Shown: positions 44,004 through 52,761 of the stretch, piece after piece | How positions within the stretch are numbered: the stretch's first letter is position 1 | Layout: the number at the start of each line of letters is the position of its first letter | Source: JAEZHK01 sp964575255 | Lineage (GTDB): Bacteria > Bacillota > Clostridia > Christensenellales > Aristaeellaceae | Assembly (NCBI GenBank): GCA_964575255.1 | Contig: CAZNPZ010000004.1 | Location: 1 to 64,000, forward strand | Length of the DNA stretch: 64,000 bases | Reading direction: 5' to 3' | Program-made: the position numbers and the translations under genes | Notes under the pieces: generated by a model | The model's database searches: none | What the model was told of the DNA's origin: nothing | The model's input: only the letters and a program-made list of their open reading frames with translations

Positions 44004-44855
44004 ATGCCGCTCGTTACAAGCAAACAGCTTTTATTGGACGCCCAGGCGGGGCGCTACGCGGTGGGCGCGTTCAACATTGAGAACATGGAGATGGCGCAGG
44101 CTGTGATCGAGGCCGCCCAGGAGGCGAAGGCTCCCGTCATCCTGCAGACCACGCCCGGCACGCTCAAGTACGCAAGCCCGGCGGTGTTCGCCGGGATGGT
44201 CGGCGCGCTGGCGCGCCCGGCGAAGGTCCCGGTGGCGCTGCACCTGGACCACGGCAACAGCTTCGAGCTGGCCGTGGCGGCGCTCGAAGTGGGATACACC
44301 TCGGTGATGATCGACGGCTCCGCTTTGCCGATTGCGGAGAATATCCTACTCACCCGGCGCGTGGTGGAAGCGGCCGCGCCGCTGGGCATCCCGGTGGAGG
44401 CCGAGCTGGGCAAGGTGGGCGGCAAAGAGGACGACCATGCCGCCGACGCGGACACCAACACCGATCCCGAAGAAGCCGTGCGCTTTGTGCGCGAGACGGG
44501 GATTGATTCACTGGCGGTGGCCATCGGCACCGCGCACGGGTTCTACGTGGGCACGCCTGTATTGGACAAGGCGCGGTTGGGCGAGATCCGACGTCTGGTT
44601 TCGATTCCGCTTGTGCTGCACGGCGCGTCGGGGCTTTCGGATGCTGATGTCCGGGATTGTATTAAGCTGGGCATCTGCAAGGTGAACTTCGCCACGGAGC
44701 TTCGCGCGGCCTTTACCGACGGCGTAAAGAAGGCGCTCGCCGCAACGCCCGATTTATACGATCCCAAGAAGATGGGCAGTGCTGCCCGGGACATCGTGCG
44801 CCGACTGGTAATTGAAAAGATCTGTACATGTGGTGCTGCTGACAAAGCGCCATGA
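44004..44855 (+). CDS. Class II fructose/tagatose-bisphosphate aldolase family protein, second copy
   Basis: 283 residues. LHLDHGNSF carries catalytic Asp82 and zinc ligand His83; His179 (IGTAHGFY) and His206 (LHGASG) complete the site. The VNFATELR phosphate-site segment is typical of GatY/KbaY tagatose aldolases. With SIS isomerase and PfkB kinase upstream it gives a complete route from sugar phosphate to trioses. AAAGGGGG lies 7 nt before the ATG. It closes the 33397-44855 locus. Confidence 0.9.
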   Translation: MPLVTSKQLLLDAQAGRYAVGAFNIENMEMAQAVIEAAQEAKAPVILQTTPGTLKYASPAVFAGMVGALARPAKVPVALHLDHGNSFELAVAALEVGYTSVMIDGSALPIAENILLTRRVVEAAAPLGIPVEAELGKVGGKEDDHAADADTNTDPEEAVRFVRETGIDSLAVAIGTAHGFYVGTPVLDKARLGEIRRLVSIPLVLHGASGLSDADVRDCIKLGICKVNFATELRAAFTDGVKKALAATPDLYDPKKMGSAARDIVRRLVIEKICTCGAADKAP

Positions 44856-44912
44856 ACCAAAGCGCAAAGAACGCATGGATCTTGTCCCTTTGAGAGTTCC
44901 ACACAACTGCTT

Positions 44913-45092
44913 ATGAATGAATTTGGGCGCGCCCGGCAGTGTAAGCGCATACTCGCCGGTCACGCCAACGTGGAGATCACCTGCAACCGGTACATCTTTG
45001 AAGGCGTCATCGACGACACCCTTCAGCGGAAGGGGCGTAAGCTTTTGACGAGAAAAGGCGGGCAGCTGGGCAAGGCTGTCCGCCTTCCATGA
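44913..45092 (+). pseudogene. Tyrosine recombinase (integrase) C-terminal remnant
   Basis: A 59-codon frame whose middle reads KRILAGHANVEITCNRYIF. This matches the end of phage/ICE integrases: the LGH box, T-x3-Y with the nucleophile Tyr (here NRYI), and a charged tail (DDTLQRKGRK). The rest of the integrase is missing. A similar fragment lies at 59641-59808 in the same orientation. Confidence 0.6.
45055..45086. repeat. Terminator-like hairpin at end of integrase remnant
   Basis: AAGGCGGGCAG and CTGTCCGCCTT pair over 11 positions (one G-U) with a 10-nt loop. The right arm is identical to that of the terminator at 12013-12057. There is no T-run here. It may end transcription of the aldolase locus. 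Confidence 0.4.
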
Positions 45093-45131
45093 TGATCGAT
45101 GACATCCTCATGACATCCCCGTCTGCTCCAG

Positions 45132-45386
45132 CTATGCGCGGGTGACGCAGCCCGCGAACGCCAGAACGTAAAACCCCATCCCCGCCGCCAGGCCCAGGCG
45201 TGCGGCGTTCCACAGCGAAGCCGAGGTGGTAAGTCCGGCGATCTTCTTCTGCGCGATGAAGATGGTTCCCGCGCCAAAAAAACCGATTCCGCTGATTGCC
45301 TGGGCGCTGAGGCGGCCCAATGCGACCGTCACCCCGCTGGCTTCATATTGCAGATTCAGCGCGTCGACGGAAAGATATCGCTCCAT
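45132..45386 (-). pseudogene. MgtC/SapB family C-terminal remnant
   Basis: 84 codons reading AQAISGIGFFGAGTIFIAQK, then KIAGLTTSASLWNAARLGLA and AGMGFYVLA, the conserved core of MgtC proteins. Intact members are at least 140-230 residues and begin with several membrane helices. Here the in-frame sequence upstream (to about 45455) decays into an Arg/Ala-rich stretch with only ALIAIMERYL as a possible helix. No ribosome site was seen. I read it as a truncated gene. Confidence 0.6.
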
Positions 45387-45481
45387 GATGGCGATCAGCG
45401 CTATGTCGTTGATCCCCTTGGCGCTCGTGCTGTCCGCAGCTCGCGCCGCGCGGAATGACCGCGCCGCGCGACCACACGGCG

Positions 45482-46441
45482 CTACTTCAGGTAAATGGGA
45501 TTGGCGTAAGCCTTTCGACCGCAGCGATCGACGACCTCCGCCCGGAGGTACATCGCGGAAGGTGGCACCACGCCGCTGAACGCGCTGACGGAGCCGCCGT
45601 CCCGGAAGCCCAACTGATAGTTCCGTGCCTCGTCGGAGACGTATACGCGCTCGGCTGGCGAACAGGTCAGGTGCACGCGCCCATCCTCCACGTAAAAATC
45701 GTGGATCTCCGGCCCCTGAGAGGCGTAGAAACTGCCATCCCAGATGGCTTGAACCACATCATCCTCCGTCAGCCCGCGGGCCTTGACCATCAGGTAACCG
45801 CCGAAGCTGTCGTTGGCGGGAGAATCGAACGGAAACAGGTTGTGGTTGTCGTCCGAGGCAAATCCCCAGAGGCGTTTCCCCTTGCGCAGCAGAAGGTCGT
45901 ACATCAGCTCCGCGCAGCCCGTGTTCTCGCTGATCTGACAGCCGTGGTTGTAAAGCTCCAGGCCGACGATGCCATCCAGGCAGGCGATGTCCTGTTCGTC
46001 GTTAAAGGACCAGTAGGGGTGATTGAAGATGGCCATGTAACCTCGGACTTCCTGCCGTGCGACGTATGCCTTCAGCGAATCCGCCCCGGTATAGTCAGGG
46101 ACGGGGATCGGCTCCAGGTGCCCGTATGGCTTAAAGGGCGTCGAAAGCAGCGCGTCCGGCTTTTTGAGGAACAACAGATGGAACGCCTTGTGCGGGGTCG
46201 CCGTGGGAACCCTTAGCTCCCCCTCGAAGCCCCGGAGAACCAGAAAGTCCGGATCGCATAGATGCTTAAAATGGGTGTGCAGGTTGTGGTCGGAGTACAG
46301 AAGAAACTGATAGCCCTTGCGCTTGTAAGCGTCCTTCAGCTGCTCCGGCGTCAGCCTTCCGTCGGAAGATGTCGAGTGACAATGCAGGTTTCCCTTGTAG
46401 AACGCGCCATCCGGGTACAGGGTTCTTCGCTGATTCTTCAT
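45482..46441 (-). CDS. PHP domain metal-dependent phosphoesterase/hydrolase
   Basis: 319 residues. GNLHCHSTSSDG (His20, His22), LLYSDHN (Asp51, His52), and later VGLELYNHGC and GFASDDNHN are the metal-binding motifs of the PHP superfamily. The C-terminal 60 residues look like a beta domain. PHP proteins hydrolyse phosphate esters such as nucleoside phosphates or histidinol phosphate; here the substrate is unknown. It is the last gene of the minus-strand peptide/amino-acid cluster, separated from the YheO-type gene by 206 nt that hold no clear promoter. Confidence 0.85.
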   Translation of the reverse strand: MKNQRRTLYPDGAFYKGNLHCHSTSSDGRLTPEQLKDAYKRKGYQFLLYSDHNLHTHFKHLCDPDFLVLRGFEGELRVPTATPHKAFHLLFLKKPDALLSTPFKPYGHLEPIPVPDYTGADSLKAYVARQEVRGYMAIFNHPYWSFNDEQDIACLDGIVGLELYNHGCQISENTGCAELMYDLLLRKGKRLWGFASDDNHNLFPFDSPANDSFGGYLMVKARGLTEDDVVQAIWDGSFYASQGPEIHDFYVEDGRVHLTCSPAERVYVSDEARNYQLGFRDGGSVSAFSGVVPPSAMYLRAEVVDRCGRKAYANPIYLK

Positions 46442-46647
46442 AACTATTTCTCCAGCATCACGCGGTCGTCCATTTCAAAAGAGCCCCAGAGCGTCTGACC
46501 AGCGACTTGTCATGCAGCGCGCTGCCGTTGATCATTTCATGTTGATAAAAACACGTACAGTTGAAACGAAACCATGGGCGGTTATTCCGATGGCTGCCTT
46601 GTAAGTATTTTGGCATGCGTTGCCTATGCGCATACCTTCAGAAAAAG

Positions 46648-47301
46648 TTATTGACCACTTCTCAGGCTTCTTAAATGCAGATATACCGTATTTCGAGAGG
46701 TACCCAGCACCTGGGCTACACGAGGGACGGCGTCCTTGATCCGGAAAACACCTTGTTTGTGAAGGCGGGCGACGATTTCGTACTTCTTTAAGGATGCGCG
46801 GATCGAATCGTCCTTCTCAACCTCCCGCCGTGTGCGCTCGGTCATCGTTTCCAGAAGTTCGTCCATATTGTCTGCAAATGTCTCCGTTACCTTCGTTCCA
46901 TCCGGCTTGAACAGAGCCTTGAGGAAGTCTGCCAAGGGTGTATTCAGGTAAAAGTTGATGCATAGAAGGCCGATGATCCGGCCGTTTTCTCCGCGGATGG
47001 TGATGGTCGTGCCCTTGAGGGGTTCGCCCCGGCTGTTGGAGACATGGTAGGAGCAGAAACCCGCGTCGTTGTTTTGGATGCGGGAGAGCATCTCGATCGC
47101 CAGGTCCGTGATGGGCGCGCCTTCTTTTCGGCCGGTATGGTGGCCGTTGATGACCTTGACCGCCGACTGATCCAGGTTTTCCAGACTGTGCAGGACAAAC
47201 TCATAGCCCTCTCCCAGATAGTCCGCAAGCCCCTCCAGCATGTGCTTGTAGGACTCCAGGATGCACCGGTCCACCGGGGAAAGTTTTACATACGGCTTCA
47301 T
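46648..47301 (-). CDS. YheO/DauR-type transcriptional regulator (PAS-like + HTH)
   Basis: 217 residues from the ATG at 47301 behind GGGGGAG. The N-terminal 120 residues fit the YheO PAS-like domain (GEGYEFVLHSLENLDQSAVK, NGHHTGRKEGAPITDLAIEM, GENGRIIGLLCINF). The C-terminal 60 residues hold a DNA-binding helix-turn-helix (IKDAVPRVAQVLGTSRNTVY). Family members such as DauR control amino-acid catabolism genes. It follows RidA by 17 nt, so it probably regulates this cluster. Confidence 0.85.
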   Translation of the reverse strand: MKPYVKLSPVDRCILESYKHMLEGLADYLGEGYEFVLHSLENLDQSAVKVINGHHTGRKEGAPITDLAIEMLSRIQNNDAGFCSYHVSNSRGEPLKGTTITIRGENGRIIGLLCINFYLNTPLADFLKALFKPDGTKVTETFADNMDELLETMTERTRREVEKDDSIRASLKKYEIVARLHKQGVFRIKDAVPRVAQVLGTSRNTVYLHLRSLRSGQ

Positions 47302-47318
47302 CGGCTCCCCCAATCTTG

Positions 47319-47693
47319 TCACGGCAGCGCGATCACTTCGATTTCCACAAGGACATCCTTGGGAAGCGTTTTTACGGCCACGCAGGAGCGCGCCGGGGCG
47401 GACACAAACGCCTGCGCGTAGACTCTGTTGAACGCCGCGAAGTCCGCCATCTCCTTGATGAAACAGGTTGTCTTGACCACCTTTTCAAAAGAAGATCCCG
47501 CGGCTTCCAGAAGCGAAGCGATGTTTTGAACAACGCGGGCGGTCTGCTCGGTAATATCGCGGCCCGCGATTTCACCGGTCGAGGGATCGAGCGGAATCTG
47601 ACCGGAAAGGAAGATCAGCCCCCCTGCGATTTTACCCTGGGAGTAAGGCCCGATCGCGGCCGGGGCGTTTTGGGTTTGAATGGTTTCCATCAT
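47319..47693 (-). CDS. ridA: RidA family reactive intermediate deaminase
   Basis: 124 residues, full length for the family. IGPYSQGKIAGGLIFLSGQI near 14-33, then EQTARVVQNI, and the active-site Arg102 in PARSCVAVKTLP, with terminal Glu-Ile-Glu. RidA hydrolyses enamine/imine products of PLP-dependent enzymes. A PLP aminotransferase is encoded in the divergent operon. The ATG at 47693 has GAGGTG 8 nt upstream. Confidence 0.93.
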   Translation of the reverse strand: MMETIQTQNAPAAIGPYSQGKIAGGLIFLSGQIPLDPSTGEIAGRDITEQTARVVQNIASLLEAAGSSFEKVVKTTCFIKEMADFAAFNRVYAQAFVSAPARSCVAVKTLPKDVLVEIEVIALP

Positions 47694-47724
47694 GATATCC
47701 ACACCTCTCTTATTTTCCTTAGAA

Positions 47725-49023
47725 TTACCAGTTGATCATCGTAGCGCCGTCCAGCGGAAAACCGGGCGCGACGACGTTGAACCCGGGCGCTTCATAGCCA
47801 GGCACGCGGCTGAAGGCAAGGCGGCCACCCTTCGACACCAGATCGATGTGCCTCAGGTCAGAAATCTCAAGGTCGGGCTTTCCCTTTACGACGATAAAGT
47901 CGGCGTCCTTACCGGGCTGAAGCGTTCCGGTCTCGTTTTGGACGCCGCAGATGCTCGCGGATACGGAGGTGGCCGCCCGGAGCGCCATCGGCGGCGTCAT
48001 GCCCGCCTCCACAAGGCATTCCACCTCCCGGATGGTGGCGGTGGTTCCGCCCAGCGGGTCGTTGGGCAGAAGGTCGGTGCCCACGCCGATGGTCACGCCC
48101 TCCTCGACCGCAAAGCGCAGCGCCTGCTTATGGCGCTTTTCGGCCTCGGCCTGCTTACGCACCTGGTATTCCGGGCTTCCGTGGCGGATCAGGTATTCGG
48201 CGGCGTTGGATACGGCAATGGTGGGCACGTAAAAAACGCCCTTCCCCCGCATCATCCGCGCCGTCTCCCGCGACATGAAATAGCCGTGCTCCACGCAGTC
48301 CACGCCCAGCGACACCGCCGCGCGGATGGCGGTATCGTTACTGAGGTGGGCGGCCACCCGCTTTCCGGAGCCGTGGGCGACCGCAACCACCGAGGCGATC
48401 TCCTCGTCGGTCATCTGCTTGTCGTCTACGCCCTCGTGGGGGCTGGCAAGCCCGCCGGTCATGCAGATTTTGATGAAATCGACGCCGTGCATCAGTTGGA
48501 CGCGCGTGCCTCGGGCGAACTCCGAGGAGCCTGAGCACTCGCAGGAACCGGTTTGGTTGAACCCGTGCCCGCCGTGGGCGATGATCACGTCGCCGCAGGC
48601 GACTACCCGCGCGCCGAACAGCAGGTTCTTTTCCACAGCCTTTTTCAGCGCGACATCCGTATAGTCCGTACATCCGGTGGAGCGCACCGTCGTCACGCCC
48701 GACATCAGCGCCTCCGCAAGGCGCCGGTATTCGATCAGCGCCCGGTACGCCGGGCCGTAAGGGTCCACCTTGTAGGGCAGGAACGGAAAGGACAGCCCCA
48801 GGTGTACATGGCAGTTGATCAGCCCCGGCATCAGGGTATAGCCCGATGCGTCCGCCACCTGATCGCATTCCTTCAGCAGTTCCTCCGCTTCCGGCATGGC
48901 GCACACGCCTGTAATGCGACCCCTGACTTCATCCGGAGACGTTTCATAGATCAGCGCGCCATCCTCGATGACCGGGTTTTCGGTTCCATCGAAGATCCGG
49001 GCGTGGATCAGCGCGGTTTTCAT
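47725..49023 (-). CDS. Amidohydrolase (imidazolonepropionase / Xaa-Pro dipeptidase-like)
   Basis: 432 residues from the ATG at 49023. Composite beta domain at the N-terminus, then metal-binding LMPGLINCHVHLGL (His72, His74), RVAAHLSNDTAI, VDCVEHGYFMS, and IGVGTDLLPND for the last Asp. The C-terminal GTLQPGKDADFIVVKG is typical of this amidohydrolase branch, which includes imidazolonepropionase and the Sgx-type Xaa-Pro/Arg dipeptidases. With an M32 carboxypeptidase next to it, a peptide substrate is plausible. Cytoplasmic. Confidence 0.88.
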   Translation of the reverse strand: MKTALIHARIFDGTENPVIEDGALIYETSPDEVRGRITGVCAMPEAEELLKECDQVADASGYTLMPGLINCHVHLGLSFPFLPYKVDPYGPAYRALIEYRRLAEALMSGVTTVRSTGCTDYTDVALKKAVEKNLLFGARVVACGDVIIAHGGHGFNQTGSCECSGSSEFARGTRVQLMHGVDFIKICMTGGLASPHEGVDDKQMTDEEIASVVAVAHGSGKRVAAHLSNDTAIRAAVSLGVDCVEHGYFMSRETARMMRGKGVFYVPTIAVSNAAEYLIRHGSPEYQVRKQAEAEKRHKQALRFAVEEGVTIGVGTDLLPNDPLGGTTATIREVECLVEAGMTPPMALRAATSVSASICGVQNETGTLQPGKDADFIVVKGKPDLEISDLRHIDLVSKGGRLAFSRVPGYEAPGFNVVAPGFPLDGATMINW

Positions 49024-49057
49024 CGGACGCCAGCCCCTTTCCATGAGAAATCGGTAA

Positions 49058-50557
49058 CTACAGGTCGTAGACCCGCGTCATCTTGTCCGTGATGTAGCGG
49101 ATGAAGGGCTTCGGGTTCATGCCCTCGCCGGTAATGCGCCGGATCAGCTCGTCCGGCGTCAGAAGCTGGCTGAAGCGGTGGACGTTTTCGCCCAGCCAGG
49201 TCTTGACGGCGTCAAAATCCCCGGCGCGGACGCGCTCGTCCACGTCGATATCCCGGTTCATCGCTTCCAGAATCTGCGCGCCGTACACGTTTCCGACGGT
49301 GTAGGATACGAACGCGCCAAACCGCCCGTAGGGCCACTGGATATCCTGAAGAATGCCCAGGCGGTCATTGGGTACTTCAAGACCCATGTATGTTTGAACC
49401 TTGTCGTTCCAGATCGCCGGAAGATCGGCGGAAGAGATCTTGCCGTTGATGAAATCCCGCTCCATTTCGTAGCGGAGCAGGATGTGCAGGTTGTAGGTCA
49501 CTTCGTCGGCGGATGTGCGGATGAAGCCTGGCTCCACGTGGTTGACCCCCCGGAACAGATCCTCCGGCGTCACACTGGGAAGGTAGGGCTGGTAATCCGC
49601 CATGAAGTCATCGTAGATTGCCTCCCAGAACGGCAGGCTGCGGCCGATGATGTTCTCGTAGAACCGGGACTGGGATTCCTGGAAGGCCGCCGAGGTGCCG
49701 CCACCCAGGATGGTGGATTCCAGTTCTTCAGGGATGTTCAGCCCGTTGATCGCGTGGCCGCCCTCATGCAGCACGGAGAACAGGGAAGAGGAGAAATCAT
49801 CCTCGGAATAACGGGTGGAGTAACGGATGTCGCCGATGTTGATGTTGAAGCAGAACGGGTGTGTCATCTCGCCCAGCACCGCCGCCTCCGGATCGACGCC
49901 GATGAATTGGGCTAACCGCCGGTTGAACCGATCCTGCACCGAAACGGGCACCCGCGCGCTCAGAAACGCCGGACGGGGAACCTTTTTCGCGGCGATTTTC
50001 CCGATCAGCGGGATCAGCGCTTCCTTTAGCTCGCCGAACAGATCGTCAAGCCTCCGGCAGGTCATGCCCTCCTCGTAGAAGTCAATCAGCGCGTCGTAAC
50101 GGGAGGTTTGATATCCGAACGCGTCCGCCATCTGTTTGTTGAGGTCGATCAGCCGGTCGAGATAGGGAATCATGGGCGCGTATTCGCCCTTTCGCATCAC
50201 CCGTTCCCAAACGGCGACGGACGCCCCCTTCGTGGATTCCAGTTGCTGAAACAATGCGCCCGGGAGGCGCTCAAAAAACGTGTACTCCCGCTCCGCCACG
50301 CGCATCAGCGCCCGGTCGGTCTCACATAAGTCCGCTTTGAAGGGACGGAATGCGTCCAGGAATTCCTGCATTTCCTCGGAAGTCTTCAGCCGCCTGGTCT
50401 CCTCCGCCATCGCCCCTTGGGTGGCCGCGCGGCCCAACGCGCCCTTGGGCGGCACTTTCTGCATGCTGTCCCAGAACAGCAGGGAATTGACCTTCTGGAA
50501 GTGCGCGATGCGCCTGAGGGAAGCGCGAAAGCGTTCAAGCAGATCGGGGTCGAGCAT
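49058..50557 (-). CDS. Carboxypeptidase Taq (peptidase family M32)
   Basis: 499 residues, usual M32 length. Zinc motif LHEGGHAI with His264, Glu265 and His268; downstream ESQSRFYENIIGRS supplies the third ligand region, and RTSADEVTYNLHILLR is the conserved substrate-side segment. M32 enzymes remove C-terminal residues from peptides in the cytoplasm. First gene of the minus-strand operon, with a promoter at 50594-50621, and divergent from the peptide importer. Confidence 0.93.
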   Translation of the reverse strand: MLDPDLLERFRASLRRIAHFQKVNSLLFWDSMQKVPPKGALGRAATQGAMAEETRRLKTSEEMQEFLDAFRPFKADLCETDRALMRVAEREYTFFERLPGALFQQLESTKGASVAVWERVMRKGEYAPMIPYLDRLIDLNKQMADAFGYQTSRYDALIDFYEEGMTCRRLDDLFGELKEALIPLIGKIAAKKVPRPAFLSARVPVSVQDRFNRRLAQFIGVDPEAAVLGEMTHPFCFNINIGDIRYSTRYSEDDFSSSLFSVLHEGGHAINGLNIPEELESTILGGGTSAAFQESQSRFYENIIGRSLPFWEAIYDDFMADYQPYLPSVTPEDLFRGVNHVEPGFIRTSADEVTYNLHILLRYEMERDFINGKISSADLPAIWNDKVQTYMGLEVPNDRLGILQDIQWPYGRFGAFVSYTVGNVYGAQILEAMNRDIDVDERVRAGDFDAVKTWLGENVHRFSQLLTPDELIRRITGEGMNPKPFIRYITDKMTRVYDL

Positions 50558-50593
50558 TCACATCAGCCTCCCTTTGCAATCGGCATGCTCATG

Positions 50594-50621
50594 ATTATAG
50601 CACGTTTTCCATGTACTTCAA
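50594..50621 (-). promoter_or_regulatory. Promoter of the M32/amidohydrolase/RidA/YheO operon
   Basis: Minus strand TTGAAG, 16-nt spacer, TATAAT, about 37 nt before the M32 start. Confidence 0.7.
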
Positions 50622-50776
50622 GTATTTTGAAGCATAGTTCCGAACAAAATTCAATTTTAGAACGAAGACACCCCATAAAAAGCGTTCTGGACTCTGAAAA
50701 ATTTTTTATTATGCCGGGTCGTATTTTGGACTGTTTTGCCTACATACCGAAAATTGCATTATTTTTGTTTATTCTA

Positions 50777-50805
50777 TTGCTTTTTCGGCGATTGGTGTTT
50801 ATACT
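50777..50805 (+). promoter_or_regulatory. Promoter of the peptide importer operon
   Basis: TTGCTT, 17-nt spacer, TATACT, in a notably AT-rich stretch (50620-50850). It leaves a leader of about 135 nt before the binding-protein ATG. The 391-nt divergent region holds no gene. Confidence 0.65.
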
Positions 50806-50948
50806 ATGTCTAATCGGAGAAATGATTTATTTACCCAGAAAATATGCAGTATAGATTTATGACGAGGGCCTCCGGTTGTCCTCGCGGCGGATGTCCCGCG
50901 CGATGCAATAAGGTTCCCTTTTCCCAGTGACATGAAGGAGGAAAGATC

Positions 50949-52658
50949 ATGAACCGGATGATGAGGCTGGCTTGCGTTGTATTGTCCCTGTGCCTGCTCG
51001 TGGGCGTGCTCCCCGCCGCTTTTGCGGAGAGCGGGAGCGAAAGCGTACTTCGCATCGCGCTGGAGCAGGACATTGAGACCATCGATCCCCAGCAGAATAC
51101 GGCTGCGTTTACGTGCGCGGTGACCGAGGGCATCAGCGAGCCGCTGCTTCGTGAGCACGGCGACCAGATCCTTCCCGGCCTTGCCGAGAGCTACGAAACC
51201 GCGGATTACCAGACGTGGACGTTCCACCTCCAGAAGAACGCCTGCTGGAGCGACGGCACGCCCATCACCGCGGGCGACATCGTCTGGTCCTATCAGGAAA
51301 TCTTCACCCGCCCGGAGTGCGCCAAGGTGTACATCCTGTTCAGCGGCGTCAAGGGCTACGCGGAGCTCAGCGACGCGATCGAAGCGGGCGCTTCCGCGGA
51401 CGACCTGAGAAAGCTTGCCCAGGAAAAGCTGGGGATCAAAGCGGTGGACGACGCCACCCTCACCGTGGAACTGGAATCCCCCCGTCCCTACTTCATCAAC
51501 ACCTTCTGCTCCACCGCGTGGGCGCCGCTGAAGAAGGACCTGTACGAGCAGTACGGCACCGCCTACGGTTCCGCCGCGGATAAGATTGGCATGAACGGGC
51601 CCTTCGTGGTGTCCGAATGGCGTTACAACGAAATGGTCACGCTGACCAAGAACCCCAACTACTGGAACAGGGACAACGTCAAGCTGGACAAGGTTGAAAT
51701 CTATGTCGTGAAGGACCTTGAGCCCCGCGTCAACATGTTCAAGGAAGGGAAAGTGGATTCCGCCAAGGTCTCCAGCGACTACCTTCTGATGATGCCCGAC
51801 GACACATTCGTATTGGAAGGCACCAGCTGGAACTACCTGCTGGTCGATTCCTACCGCCGGGACAAAGACGGCAAACTGGTCAACGAGGCGCTCAGTAAGC
51901 TGCTCGCCAACCGCAACTTTGTGAGTGCCATCAACGCCGCCATCAATCGAACCGTGCTGTTCGGACAGGTGATCGTCGATCCCTCCTACCTGCCGACCAA
52001 CTACGTGATCCCCGCCTCCATCAACTCCAACAACACCGCCCGCGACACCATCGGCGCGCTTCGCGGCGACACATACGCGAATCTGGTTCCCATCACCAAA
52101 GATGAAGCCAAGGCCAAGGAATACCTGACCGCCGCGCTCTCCGAGACCGGCTTTGCCAGCGCCGCGGACGTACCGGAGATAAAGATCGTCTGCGCCAGCT
52201 CGTCCGACCCGCAGACCGTCTGCGAGTATCTGCAGAACGCGCTGACCCAGACGCTGGGCATCAATTTCGCGGTGGAACCGGTGGAGTTCAACGTCCGCGA
52301 TTCCCGGATCATCTCCGGTGACTATGACCTTCTGTACATGGGCTGGGGCATCAGCAACAACGACGCGCTGGGCTACCTGGACGTCTGGGCGGATGACCTG
52401 TTCTGCACCGGCTGGCCGCAGTCTGATCCCGACACGTACAAGACGTACTGCGACATGGTTACCTTCATCAACACCACGTCCGACATGGACGCCCGCGCCG
52501 CGAAGATCCTGGAAGCGGAGCAGCTGCTCCTCTCCAAGGGCCCCATCGTGACGCTGAGCTCCCACGGCGACGCGCTTCTGATGAGCAAGCGGTTCGACGG
52601 GTTCACGATCAAGAACACCAATTCCCTGTACGATTACATCTACGCCGCCGCGAAATAA
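50949..52658 (+). CDS. Peptide ABC transporter substrate-binding protein (SBP_bac_5, OppA/DppA-like)
   Basis: 569 residues. Signal peptide about 1-26 with AFA cleavage; Cys8 and Cys15 lie in the hydrophobic core, not at the cleavage site, so no lipobox. Mature motifs are typical of family 5: IETIDPQQNTAAFTCAVTEG, LAESYETADYQTWTFHLQKN, WSDGTPITAGDIVWSYQEIF and FGQVIVDPSYLP. It binds peptides (or possibly nickel or sugars in outlying members) for the OppBCDF-type genes that follow. GGAGG precedes the ATG. Confidence 0.92.
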   Translation: MNRMMRLACVVLSLCLLVGVLPAAFAESGSESVLRIALEQDIETIDPQQNTAAFTCAVTEGISEPLLREHGDQILPGLAESYETADYQTWTFHLQKNACWSDGTPITAGDIVWSYQEIFTRPECAKVYILFSGVKGYAELSDAIEAGASADDLRKLAQEKLGIKAVDDATLTVELESPRPYFINTFCSTAWAPLKKDLYEQYGTAYGSAADKIGMNGPFVVSEWRYNEMVTLTKNPNYWNRDNVKLDKVEIYVVKDLEPRVNMFKEGKVDSAKVSSDYLLMMPDDTFVLEGTSWNYLLVDSYRRDKDGKLVNEALSKLLANRNFVSAINAAINRTVLFGQVIVDPSYLPTNYVIPASINSNNTARDTIGALRGDTYANLVPITKDEAKAKEYLTAALSETGFASAADVPEIKIVCASSSDPQTVCEYLQNALTQTLGINFAVEPVEFNVRDSRIISGDYDLLYMGWGISNNDALGYLDVWADDLFCTGWPQSDPDTYKTYCDMVTFINTTSDMDARAAKILEAEQLLLSKGPIVTLSSHGDALLMSKRFDGFTIKNTNSLYDYIYAAAK

Positions 52659-52688
52659 CACCGGACCTGGATCGTTGCAAAACGCTGA

Positions 52689-52723
52689 GAGCGTCGAGAG
52701 GGTCTTTCGCCCTCTCGGCGCTC
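52689..52723 (+). terminator. Hairpin between peptide-binding-protein and permease genes
   Basis: A 14-bp stem (GAGCGTCGAGAGGG / CCCTCTCGGCGCTC, one G-U) with a 7-nt loop, 30 nt after the stop, followed by AATCAAATTTTCC. Partial termination or 3'-end protection is likely. One of five equivalent hairpins. Confidence 0.72.
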
Positions 52724-52761
52724 AATCAAATTTTCCAGTCTGTCCGTAAGGAGGCCGGAAC

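Noticed and set aside
46442..46647. Two short minus-strand frames ending LWGSFEMDDRVMLEK and SGALLKWTTA before the PHP gene
   Set aside because: They could be a frameshifted gene tail, but they are too short and match no family I know.
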